Under the pieces are notes generated by a model. That model was not told the origin of the DNA. It made no database searches and saw only the letters and a list, made by a program, of their open reading frames with translations. The position numbers and the translations under genes were made by a program. Below, piece by piece: positions 44,885 through 52,996 of a DNA stretch of 64,000 nt; the first letter of the stretch is position 1, and each line of letters begins with the position of its first letter. The DNA lies in assembly GCA_002353225.1 (NCBI GenBank), contig DEJF01000050.1:5123-69122 (forward strand). Reading direction: 5' to 3'. Origin of the DNA: Prevotella sp. UBA2755. GTDB taxonomy: Bacteria; Bacteroidota; Bacteroidia; Bacteroidales; Bacteroidaceae.

Positions 44885-44921
44885 AATTATCCCGATAAAC
44901 GGGGTGTTTATCGGGATAATT
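44885..44921 (-). terminator. Perfect 16-base-stem terminator of the aquaporin gene
   Basis: AATTATCCCGATAAAC and GTTTATCGGGATAATT pair perfectly around GGGGT. On the minus strand it is followed by the T-rich GTTTTATTT. It lies 22 bases after the aqpZ stop and upstream of the PUL promoter. Confidence 0.85.
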
Positions 44922-44943
44922 TATGTTGTTGAACAGGTTCTGA

Positions 44944-45621
44944 TTACTTCTCCTCGGTATCGATAACTTTCCATACCAGAGCGGCAAGAGCACCACCCAC
45001 GAATGGACCAACTATGAATACCCAGAGTTGTGCCAGTGCCTTACCACCCTCGAAGAGTGCAGGACCGATAGAACGGGCTGGGTTCACGGATGTACCTGTG
45101 TAGTTAATACCTACCAAGTGGATCAGGATCAGGGCGAGACCGATAGCAAGACCTGCGAAATTGTTGGTAGCACCATTGGTCTTAGCAGTAGCACCCAAAA
45201 CAACGAGCACGAAGATGAAGGTGAGTACAATCTCAGCAACCAGGCCATTCATCACATTCTCTGACGCACAGGCATTAGCACCTGTTGCTGTACCACGGGC
45301 AAGACCAGGATCTGTAGAAACAAGGAAAGCGAGCAAAGCGGCTGCGATGATTGCTCCAATTACCTGGAAGAGCATATACATGCCACAATCCTTGGAGTTC
45401 ATACGACCACTCAGGAAAACACCGAGGGTGATGGCGGGGTTGATGTGGCAACCTGAGATACCACCAATAGCGTATGCCATAGCCACTACAGAGAGACCAA
45501 AGGCAATTGCCGTTCCTACTACAGATGCTGTATCAACACCACAATTAAGGCTGACAGCAGCACCACATCCTAAGAATGTCAGCACGAATGTGCCTACCAT
45601 TTCTGCTAAATACTTTTTCAT
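44944..45621 (-). CDS. aqpZ: Aquaporin (AqpZ-like MIP channel)
   Basis: 225 residues, six membrane segments plus two half-helices. The two NPA motifs are CHINPAITLG (about residue 63) and SVNPARSIGP (about 183); Arg after the second NPA and a compact length fit water-selective AqpZ rather than glycerol facilitators, which have NPARD. A loop with GLARGTATGANACASENVMN is typical of bacterial AqpZ. Single gene with its own -7 box (45665-45672) and terminator. Confidence 0.93.
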   Translation of the reverse strand: MKKYLAEMVGTFVLTFLGCGAAVSLNCGVDTASVVGTAIAFGLSVVAMAYAIGGISGCHINPAITLGVFLSGRMNSKDCGMYMLFQVIGAIIAAALLAFLVSTDPGLARGTATGANACASENVMNGLVAEIVLTFIFVLVVLGATAKTNGATNNFAGLAIGLALILIHLVGINYTGTSVNPARSIGPALFEGGKALAQLWVFIVGPFVGGALAALVWKVIDTEEK

Positions 45622-45664
45622 ATCTTTACTAGTTTAAGTGATTAATGTATCTGATATTTAAACG

Positions 45665-45672
45665 CAAAAGTA
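45665..45672 (-). promoter_or_regulatory. -7 box of aqpZ
   Basis: The minus strand reads TACTTTTG, 43 bases before the ATG. Confidence 0.65.
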
Positions 45673-45738
45673 GTAAATATATTTCACATTTGCAAGCAAA
45701 ATCGGCAAATTAATTACTTTTCTGTATATATAAAAGGG

Positions 45739-47646
45739 TTAAATAGGTAGTTCGACCACAAACCGACAACCTTCACGATAATTTGTGTCAAGAATAAGGT
45801 TACCACCCAAATTAAGGATATGGCGCTTGGACAAAGGCAGTCCTAATCCCAACCCCTCCGACAAGTCGTTCACCTTGGTAAACGGCACATACATCTCACT
45901 GATATAACTGTCACTGATACCCTGTCCTGTATCCTCAAAGACGAAACGTACCATCTTCTCTGTCGCAGAGACATGCAGTGACACATGTTGCCCATCGGAG
46001 TATTTCGCAGAGTTATATAGAATTTCTCGCAGACTACGCATCAGATAGAGCCGATTGGTCTTGATACATAACGTATCCGGCAATTCCGTCTTAAAGGCAA
46101 TGGGAAGGTCTGGGAAATGGAGATGGGTGCTGGCTATACACTCACGTGCCAACTCGTTGCAAGACACCTCATCGTCATTACTATTACTCATTTCCTCTGA
46201 GATACCTATGTCTGAACTATCATAGAGCATCAGCACCATACGAGTGAGCGTCATGGCATTATGACTCATCGTGTCTGTCATCTTCTTCACTTCCTCCGCA
46301 GGTAAATCAATCACGTTATCACGTAATATCTGGGCAAAGCCCATCATGATATTAAGCGGCGTGCGTATCTGGTGTGTCATATTCTGGATGAACAATGTCT
46401 TCTGACGGTCTGACTCCTCCACCAACTGACTTGCCCGTTGCAGTTCCTCATTACGCTGCGCTGTCTCATCATTCACTCGCTGTATATCTCCCACATGGCG
46501 GTTCAGAGAGTCTTGCATCGCAACAAAACTGTTCTGCAACCGTCCTACGACATCTTGCCTGGGAGTAGGCATGATCTTCTCATCATAATGTCCATCCGCC
46601 AGACGTTGCGACTGCTCGACGAGTCTGTTCAACGGACGGATGGCATGTGCCACTATCCTATGACAGAACCACAGGATAAGCACTAAGCCGATAAAGATCA
46701 GTACTGCGATGACATTGGACAACTGATAGTAACTATGGAGAATATCACTCTCCGGCGTGACAAGAGCGAGGCTCCATTTGGTTCCTGCTACCGGTCCATA
46801 ACACACTAAACACTTTTTGCCGTTCACATCAACCGCCATCGCTCCTTGATGACCTGTCGTCATCTCATGTCCCAGCGCAATGATATCCGCTTGATGGCGG
46901 ACATCCATATCCGTGAAGATGGTCCGCTCCACCAGTCGTGTAGAGTCTGGATGCACAAAATAGTGTCCGTCCTCACCCAGCATTAAGAAATATGCGTTCG
47001 GATAGGGCTTTTCCGCTGCTATCGTCTCAGCAAGTCGCTGCAATGACAAATCAGAGGAAATAACGCCAATGAATTGACCATCCTTATCGTATAGTGGCTT
47101 ACAATAAGAGGCTATCATCCCCGAGGCGGAAAGTGTTCCCTCGTTATAATCATCAAAAGGATCTACCCAACAGGGCTTATTCAACTCCTTCGGGGTCTTA
47201 TACCATACTTTCTCAAAGTACTCATATTCTCCTTCACGGACTGTGGTGACCGTGTCGCCCTCACGAACAGAATAAGCAGAGAAATACTTACCATATTTAG
47301 GGAACAAATATGGCTCGGTGGTAATGGAACAGCCGCTGACATTGGCATTCAACTGAACGATACGTCGAGAATAGAGAAGCAGCGAGTCTGGCTGCAGGTT
47401 CTCCACGATGAGCCAGTCATTCGCATTCGTCGCCGTTTCCACCGTATTCAAATAACGTCTCACATGCTGTACTGAGGTGTTGAGGGCACTGGTGGCATGC
47501 TCCACCGCCTCTTGCTTGATATGACGACGAGACTGGACAAATAAGATACCTAACGACACGATAAAGATGGGAACAGTCATCAGCAAAATGCCGATACTGA
47601 GTTTCAGCGAAAGGGACTGGCGGATATGACGGAGCATTCTTCTCAT
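45739..47646 (-). CDS. Cache-HAMP sensor histidine kinase
   Basis: 635 residues. Membrane segments at about 15-37 and 310-332 enclose a double-Cache-like periplasmic domain (YFLMLGEDGHYFVHPDSTRL and FIGVISSDLSLQRLAETI are typical). HAMP (about 335-385), a coiled coil and a full kinase core follow: FIQNMTHQIRTPLNIM with His425, the N-box region around SLREILYNSAKYSD, DTGQGISD and GLGLGLPLSKRH. No response regulator nearby. Starts three bases after the paralogous sensor at 47650, which lacks the core, so the two are co-expressed. Confidence 0.93.
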   Translation of the reverse strand: MRRMLRHIRQSLSLKLSIGILLMTVPIFIVSLGILFVQSRRHIKQEAVEHATSALNTSVQHVRRYLNTVETATNANDWLIVENLQPDSLLLYSRRIVQLNANVSGCSITTEPYLFPKYGKYFSAYSVREGDTVTTVREGEYEYFEKVWYKTPKELNKPCWVDPFDDYNEGTLSASGMIASYCKPLYDKDGQFIGVISSDLSLQRLAETIAAEKPYPNAYFLMLGEDGHYFVHPDSTRLVERTIFTDMDVRHQADIIALGHEMTTGHQGAMAVDVNGKKCLVCYGPVAGTKWSLALVTPESDILHSYYQLSNVIAVLIFIGLVLILWFCHRIVAHAIRPLNRLVEQSQRLADGHYDEKIMPTPRQDVVGRLQNSFVAMQDSLNRHVGDIQRVNDETAQRNEELQRASQLVEESDRQKTLFIQNMTHQIRTPLNIMMGFAQILRDNVIDLPAEEVKKMTDTMSHNAMTLTRMVLMLYDSSDIGISEEMSNSNDDEVSCNELARECIASTHLHFPDLPIAFKTELPDTLCIKTNRLYLMRSLREILYNSAKYSDGQHVSLHVSATEKMVRFVFEDTGQGISDSYISEMYVPFTKVNDLSEGLGLGLPLSKRHILNLGGNLILDTNYREGCRFVVELPI

Positions 47647-47649
47647 CTG

Positions 47650-49149
47650 CTATTCCTCCACTTTCTTTTGTGAGACATTCAGCAGGTCGTTAAGCAGCCT
47701 TGTGACTATCTTCCCTTGCTCCTGAATCGTGTCTACGGTTTCTGTTGCCTGTTGCTGGTTCATCTCCTGTCGACGCTCACACAACAGTTTTACATTCGAC
47801 TCAATATCACTAACCGGTTTTATCATCTGATCAGTCATATTATGCAGGAATGCCGTCTTGACACGATCAGCCTCCTTGACCTGCTCATAGGCATCCGACA
47901 GGACCTCACCACGTTCCCGTAACTCCGTTGTCAATCGCTCCAACTCACCCACGTGTATTGAGAGTGCTTGTTGCATCTGCTGGAAATGATCTTGCAAGCG
48001 TCCTACCTCGTCAGACTGATGACTATCAGGTATAGGATCATCATAATGACCTTCTGCAATACGTTGTGCCGACTTCGCCAGCATCCTTAACGGCAACAGG
48101 CGGCGGTGGGTTATCGCCTGACAACTTACCAATAAGAGAATCAGACCTACTAAGGCGATGACAATAACAATATATAATAATTGGTTATATTCCCCAAAGA
48201 TGTCATCCTCCGGGTAGATGATACCGACACTCCATCCCGTCCTCTCCATAGAGCGACCTGGTACATCGGCACGGATGAACGGCTTATAGAACACATAATT
48301 GTCTATACCATCCTGACGGAAATGCTTATAACCCGTCTCACCCGCTACCATGGCATCACCTGCCGCTCTCAACTCTTGATTGGTCTTGTAACTATCTATC
48401 GTAAAGACGGTCTTATGCAAGACCCTTTCACTGTCAGGATGGACAATATAGGAACCGTCACTACCCAACAAGGTGGCATAAGAGTTCGGAGACGGTTTTG
48501 CTGATAATACAATATTGGAAAGCAGGCTTAATGACAAGTCAACAGCAAGTACCCCGATGATTTTCCCACCAGCATATATCGGCAGACTGAAAGTGATGAT
48601 CGCCTCCCCTTCCGCCTCCTCATTCTTCAAGGGATTAATCCAGCATGGACGACCTGTCTCTATCGGTTTACTATACCATATCTGTTCTGGATAAGGCACA
48701 TTACCGAATGTCTCTGCCTGAATAATCTCTGAACTGCTGGTTTCCAGATTTCCAGAAGCAGCATGATGGACATACGCCATAAAAAACTGCCCTCGCTCCT
48801 TATAATAATAAGGTTCGAAGGCGATGGCACAACCTGCGACATAGGGGTTAGTCTCGACCATTTTACGGCTATACACGAACATACGCTCCGGCTCGTTGAG
48901 ATGGTTCATCAAGTCCCAATAGATATTACCAGCCGACTGCTCCACGCTCAACAAGACATTATCGACTTGGCTCACTGTGCTTTCCAATGTCTCTTCTGCC
49001 TTTTGCCTTGCCTCTTCTTTCACCGCCTTTCTCGAAAAATGGAACATGATAAACAGCGCCACCGCTAATAGCGTAGCCACCGCCAACACAACCTTCAGAC
49101 TGATTCGTACGGATAAGGTCTTGGTGATGAATTTAATCGGTTTTACCAT
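47650..49149 (-). CDS. Cache-HAMP sensor with degenerate dimerisation domain (pseudokinase)
   Basis: 499 residues from MVKPIKFITK; an upstream Met at 49170 lies before the -7 box. Same plan as the next gene: membrane segments (about 20-38 and 322-345), double-Cache-like domain (YATLLGSDGSYIVHPDSERV, IIGVLAVDLSLSLLSNIV), HAMP and coiled coil. The DHp helix reads FLHNMTDQMIKP where the partner has FIQNMTHQIRTP: the phosphoacceptor His is Asp440. The protein stops at the end of the DHp, with no ATP-binding domain. The sequence ends cleanly with a stop and no remnant of a catalytic domain follows before the next gene, so this looks like a settled form and not a recent break. Confidence 0.88.
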   Translation of the reverse strand: MVKPIKFITKTLSVRISLKVVLAVATLLAVALFIMFHFSRKAVKEEARQKAEETLESTVSQVDNVLLSVEQSAGNIYWDLMNHLNEPERMFVYSRKMVETNPYVAGCAIAFEPYYYKERGQFFMAYVHHAASGNLETSSSEIIQAETFGNVPYPEQIWYSKPIETGRPCWINPLKNEEAEGEAIITFSLPIYAGGKIIGVLAVDLSLSLLSNIVLSAKPSPNSYATLLGSDGSYIVHPDSERVLHKTVFTIDSYKTNQELRAAGDAMVAGETGYKHFRQDGIDNYVFYKPFIRADVPGRSMERTGWSVGIIYPEDDIFGEYNQLLYIVIVIALVGLILLLVSCQAITHRRLLPLRMLAKSAQRIAEGHYDDPIPDSHQSDEVGRLQDHFQQMQQALSIHVGELERLTTELRERGEVLSDAYEQVKEADRVKTAFLHNMTDQMIKPVSDIESNVKLLCERRQEMNQQQATETVDTIQEQGKIVTRLLNDLLNVSQKKVEE

Positions 49150-49157
49150 CTCTGCTG

Positions 49158-49165
49158 CAAATATA
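49158..49165 (-). promoter_or_regulatory. -7 box of the sensor pair, eight bases from the ATG
   Basis: The minus strand reads TATATTTG and ends eight bases before the ATG at 49149, again implying an almost leaderless message. Confidence 0.6.
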
Positions 49166-49209
49166 CGCATTTTATCGTTATTTCTCTATCTATTTTCCTT
49201 ATTTTTTGC

Positions 49210-49217
49210 TATCTTTG
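49210..49217 (+). promoter_or_regulatory. -7 box of the esterase gene
   Basis: TATCTTTG, 20 bases before the ATG at 49238. Confidence 0.65.
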
Positions 49218-49237
49218 CAACAATCAAATACAATTTT

Positions 49238-50248
49238 ATGGGAATGACAGAGAATCCTTACGTAAAACAATATCCAGAATTGATGGCAGACAAGACCATC
49301 TTGTACTGTCATGGGTTTGGCAGTAGCGGACAGTCAGGAACGGTAGAACGACTGCGTATCGTGATGCCCAATGCACGGGTCATTGCCCCTGACCTGCCTA
49401 TAGACCCCCACGAGGCGATCGCCTTGCTTCACACCATCTGCGAACAAGAGAAACCCGACTTGATTATCGGTACGTCAATGGGTGGTATGTACACGGAACA
49501 GTTACGTGGCTTCGACCGCATCTGTATCAATCCAGCCTTGGAGATAGCGGAGACGATGAGGGCACATGGTATGACGGGTACCCAGCAGTTTCAGAATCCC
49601 CGACAGGACGGTGTTCAGGAGTTCTATGTGGACAAAGCACTCGTCAAGGCGTATCGGGAGGTATCGGAACAGCGTTTCATCGGACTGACTCCTGAGGATG
49701 AGCAGCGGGTCTACGGACTCTTTGGCGACAAGGATGACTTGGTGGACACGATGGGTATGTTCTGCGAACACTACTCACAGGCAACGAACTTCCACGGGGC
49801 GCACCGTATGGACGACCAGAGTTATATGCACTCCGTCGTCCCTGTCATCCGATGGATTGATGACAAACAGGAGAAACGGCAGCGTCCTATTATATATATA
49901 GGAATAGAGACGATGATGGATAGCAACCAAAAGCCAGTATCATCCGTACAGAAAGCAGTCCGTTTACTGATAGAGCATTATGAGGTGTTCTTTGTGGCTC
50001 CACCACCATTTAAAGGAGGATGTACAGAGATTGCATGGCTCTCTGACTATATCGACGTTCCTGCCTGGCAGCACACCATCTTCACGCCACGCCGTGACTT
50101 GCTCTATGGCGACTATTTGATAGAAGTTCCCTCTCTGAAGGAGAGGGCGGAGGGTGAGGCTTTGGCGACCCTCCTTGAATACGGTTCCGACACGTTCAAG
50201 ACATGGGAGGACATCATCGAGTACTTCTCCCATCTTGGTGGACAATAG
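49238..50248 (+). CDS. YqiA-like alpha/beta hydrolase fused to degenerate HAD-type domain
   Basis: 336 residues from MGMTENPYVKQ; the frame opens far upstream, but across the divergent promoter. N-terminal YqiA/UPF0227-like esterase (about residues 18-205): YCHGFGSSGQSG and nucleophile elbow IIGTSMGGMY. The C-terminal part (about 217-336) resembles HAD 5'(3')-deoxyribonucleotidases in layout (VFFVAPPPF, the block around WQHTIFTPRRDLLYGDYLIE, and GSDTFKTWEDIIEYF), but the catalytic DxDG of motif I reads GIET and the late DD pair reads IEVP, so it should be inactive. A GC-rich hairpin element encodes residues about 297-308 (VPSLKERAEGEA). Confidence 0.8.
   Translation: MGMTENPYVKQYPELMADKTILYCHGFGSSGQSGTVERLRIVMPNARVIAPDLPIDPHEAIALLHTICEQEKPDLIIGTSMGGMYTEQLRGFDRICINPALEIAETMRAHGMTGTQQFQNPRQDGVQEFYVDKALVKAYREVSEQRFIGLTPEDEQRVYGLFGDKDDLVDTMGMFCEHYSQATNFHGAHRMDDQSYMHSVVPVIRWIDDKQEKRQRPIIYIGIETMMDSNQKPVSSVQKAVRLLIEHYEVFFVAPPPFKGGCTEIAWLSDYIDVPAWQHTIFTPRRDLLYGDYLIEVPSLKERAEGEALATLLEYGSDTFKTWEDIIEYFSHLGGQ
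50127..50163 (+). repeat. In-frame GC-rich hairpin element in the esterase gene
   Basis: CCCTCTC and GAGAGGG form a perfect stem around TGAAG, followed by CGGAGGGTGAGGC, closely matching the metY copy. Confidence 0.8.
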
Positions 50249-50253
50249 ACCTA

Positions 50254-51843
50254 TCAGAATTGCCAGCGACTGGGCATCTGACGCTCGGGCCACAGTTGCT
50301 TACAATAGCGATAATGGTATTTGTCGTATAGTTGTGTCATACGGGTCAACCGTACGACAAAGTCGTCATAGTTCTTCCGTGACGGTTGTGTCCACTGCAC
50401 CTCTGCCAGTGCCGACATACGGGGCAGCGCCTGATATTCCACGATACGCTCGTTCGTCATATACTCCGACCACAGGTTTGCCTGCACACCAAGTATATGT
50501 CGCTTAGCCGCAACGGAAAGACTGTCGGGGGCAGGGTCCAGACCATACACCTTCTCGATAGGGATGAAACCACCACAACGACTGGGCTCAAAGAGTACGT
50601 CTTTCACTTGCTGGTAATCGAAATAACAATGGGTGGTAGGTGCCATCACCACGTCATGTCCTGCCGCTGCCGCCTTGGCACCTGGCTCTGTACCACGCCA
50701 TGACATAATCATCGCATCCTGCGGAGCCTTGTTCTCCAATAACTCATCCCATCCCAACGCACGACGATGATGGGCAGTCAGGAAGTTAAAGACCCGTTGG
50801 GTGAAGTAACCTTGCAGGGTATTACCATTCAGCACCAATGCCTGACATTTCGCACACTGCTCCCATTTCTCTGTGGGTGTCTCGTCACCTCCGATATGGA
50901 TGACCTCAGAGGGGAAAATATCCATGATCTCTGTGAGTACGTCCTCCACAAACTGATATACCTTCTCATGACCTACACAAAGCACATCTTTATAGACACC
51001 CCAGTAATGACCCACCTGATAGGGACCGCCCGTACATCCTAACTCCGGATAACTGGCAAGTGCCGCCAGCATGTGTCCCGGCATATCTATCTCTGGAACT
51101 ACGGTGATATGCCGCTCTTGGGCATAGGCGACAATCTCACGAGCCTCCTCTTGGGTATAATAGCCCCCATAGGGTGTCTCGTCATCGATATCTGAGTTCG
51201 TACCGATAATCGTACCAGTACGATGAGAGCCTACCGTGATGAGTTTCTGCCATTTCTTAATCTCTATACGCCATCCTTGGTCATCCGTCAGATGCCAATG
51301 AAACACATTCATCTGATGGAGTGCCAACAGGTCGATGTATTTCTTCACGAAAGCGACAGGGAAGAAATGACGGGAGCAGTCGAGGTGCATACCACGCCAA
51401 GAGAACCGTGGTGCGTCCTTGATGACGACAGGGACAAGACGCTTCGTTCCGTTGAGTGCCTTACGAAGTGTCTGAATACCATAGAAGACTCCTGCCGCTG
51501 ATCCTCCCTCAATCGTTATATGTCCTTTGTCAACCGTCAGGACATAGCCCTCGGATTCGCTGATCTGGGGAGAGACAGAGAGAGCCACATAGCACTCCCC
51601 TTTCCGTTGCTTGGAGACAACAGTCAACGCTTCCCCAGTCATCTCGAAAAGGTATTCCTTCAAGAATGCCGCCTCACGTTGCAACCCCTCGGGTGCCACG
51701 ATCCGCACATCATTCTGAAAGACGAAAGGTTCTCCTTTCTGCAGTTCCACACGCAGTGGTAACGGTACCACCTGATAGTCGGTATTTTCTGCCATCGCCA
51801 GTGTTGCCCAACTTAACAACACACACACCACCAGTTTTCTCAT
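50254..51843 (-). CDS. GH20 beta-N-acetylhexosaminidase, exported
   Basis: 529 residues from MRKLVVCVLLSWATLAMA, an evident signal peptide; a Met eight codons earlier overlaps the previous gene and is rejected. GH20b N-terminal domain (about 25-130) and catalytic barrel: WRGMHLDCSRHFFP, FHWHLTDDQGWRIEI, EIDMPGHMLAAL, and the catalytic pair in VIHIGGDETPTEKW. Releases GlcNAc or GalNAc from glycan ends in the periplasm. Last gene of a unit with a PIG-L deacetylase-like gene (seven-base gap). Converges with the esterase gene, five bases between stops. Confidence 0.93.
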   Translation of the reverse strand: MRKLVVCVLLSWATLAMAENTDYQVVPLPLRVELQKGEPFVFQNDVRIVAPEGLQREAAFLKEYLFEMTGEALTVVSKQRKGECYVALSVSPQISESEGYVLTVDKGHITIEGGSAAGVFYGIQTLRKALNGTKRLVPVVIKDAPRFSWRGMHLDCSRHFFPVAFVKKYIDLLALHQMNVFHWHLTDDQGWRIEIKKWQKLITVGSHRTGTIIGTNSDIDDETPYGGYYTQEEAREIVAYAQERHITVVPEIDMPGHMLAALASYPELGCTGGPYQVGHYWGVYKDVLCVGHEKVYQFVEDVLTEIMDIFPSEVIHIGGDETPTEKWEQCAKCQALVLNGNTLQGYFTQRVFNFLTAHHRRALGWDELLENKAPQDAMIMSWRGTEPGAKAAAAGHDVVMAPTTHCYFDYQQVKDVLFEPSRCGGFIPIEKVYGLDPAPDSLSVAAKRHILGVQANLWSEYMTNERIVEYQALPRMSALAEVQWTQPSRKNYDDFVVRLTRMTQLYDKYHYRYCKQLWPERQMPSRWQF

Positions 51844-51850
51844 ATCCTCA

Positions 51851-52984
51851 TCATTGATATTCCACAAAAGCCTCCATTGCCTCGTAACATGCCAGTCCTA
51901 ACTCATCATAGCGTTTTGCCGTCGCACGGTTACGGTCTTGGGCACGCTGCCAGAACAGACGAGCGTCATCACCCATAAAGGGGGCTCCCTCCATCTGACT
52001 CTGATGACGGAGGATGGCGTTACGTTTCTCCAGCAGTTCCTCAGGACTCATCGGCACACACATCTCGATATCCGCGATGTCCCATTCTGCCCACGCACCG
52101 CGGTACATCCATATCCTACAGTCGTCCAGCCAACTGGCACCAGCCGCTTTCTCCTCTTCCACAGCAGCCAATACCACATCGGTACATTTACGATGGGTAC
52201 CATGAGGGTCGGCAAGGTCGGCAGCCACATAGATCTGATGGGGCTGTATGTCGGCTATCAGTTCCTGCACGATCCGCACGTCTTTCTCTGAAACAGGGAG
52301 TTTCTCTATCCTGCCACTCTCATAGAAGGGCAGGTCGAGGAAATGGATATGGTCTTTGGGGATACGGTTATAAGCACAGGCATTACGAGCCTCTCCCCTG
52401 CGGATCAGTCTCTTGACGGTCAGGATACTGGGATTATCCAGATCTCCCACATTCTTCTGCTTCAGGTAGTTCATAATCTCCTGATAGCGAATCTTAATGA
52501 CCTCGTCGGAACCGTTGGCGAAGAGTTGGTTGAAACCATTGATGAAATGCATATACAGGCGCACCTCCTCGTCTGCCACGGCGATATTCCCACTTGTCTC
52601 ATAAGCAATATGCACATCATGACCCTGCTGCATCAGACGACGGATGGTACCTCCCATGGAGATGACATCATCGTCGGGATGAGGGGAGAACACGATGACC
52701 CGTTTGGGATAGGGTGTGGCTCGCTCGGGGCGGTTGGTGTCATCGACATTCGGTTTACCACCGGGCCATCCGGTGATGGTGTGCTGTAACTCGTTGAACA
52801 CCTCGATATTCACCAGACCAGCCTGTCCGTCAAACTGCTCCACAAGGTGTCCTAACCCATTGTCCTCATAGTCTTTCGTCGACAACTTCAACAGGGGTTT
52901 CCCCACCTTCCCGCATAACGCGATGACCTGACGGCGCAACGCATGGTCAGGCATCTTAATCGTATCTGTCAAATGAAGATTCAT
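51851..52984 (-). CDS. PIG-L-type deacetylase, like the C-terminal half of long NagB
   Basis: 377 residues. The PIG-L/LmbE domain spans about residues 95-300: zinc motif FSPHPDDDVISMGG, and the second site ADPHGTHRKC. The first 60 residues (VIALCGKVGKPLLKLSTKDY) look like the linker joining NagB to this domain in the long glucosamine-6-phosphate deaminases of Bacteroides, but the NagB domain itself is missing and no remnant lies upstream. Probably acts on N-acetylglucosamine derivatives; fits with the GH20 gene downstream. Starts 12 bases after the receiver/PEP-synthase-like gene. Confidence 0.82.
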   Translation of the reverse strand: MNLHLTDTIKMPDHALRRQVIALCGKVGKPLLKLSTKDYEDNGLGHLVEQFDGQAGLVNIEVFNELQHTITGWPGGKPNVDDTNRPERATPYPKRVIVFSPHPDDDVISMGGTIRRLMQQGHDVHIAYETSGNIAVADEEVRLYMHFINGFNQLFANGSDEVIKIRYQEIMNYLKQKNVGDLDNPSILTVKRLIRRGEARNACAYNRIPKDHIHFLDLPFYESGRIEKLPVSEKDVRIVQELIADIQPHQIYVAADLADPHGTHRKCTDVVLAAVEEEKAAGASWLDDCRIWMYRGAWAEWDIADIEMCVPMSPEELLEKRNAILRHQSQMEGAPFMGDDARLFWQRAQDRNRATAKRYDELGLACYEAMEAFVEYQ

Positions 52985-52996
52985 ATCACATTCGTT

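Noticed and set aside
51851..52984. Frameshifted full-length NagB fusion
   Set aside because: Upstream DNA encodes the end of another intact gene 12 bases away, with no NagB remnant.
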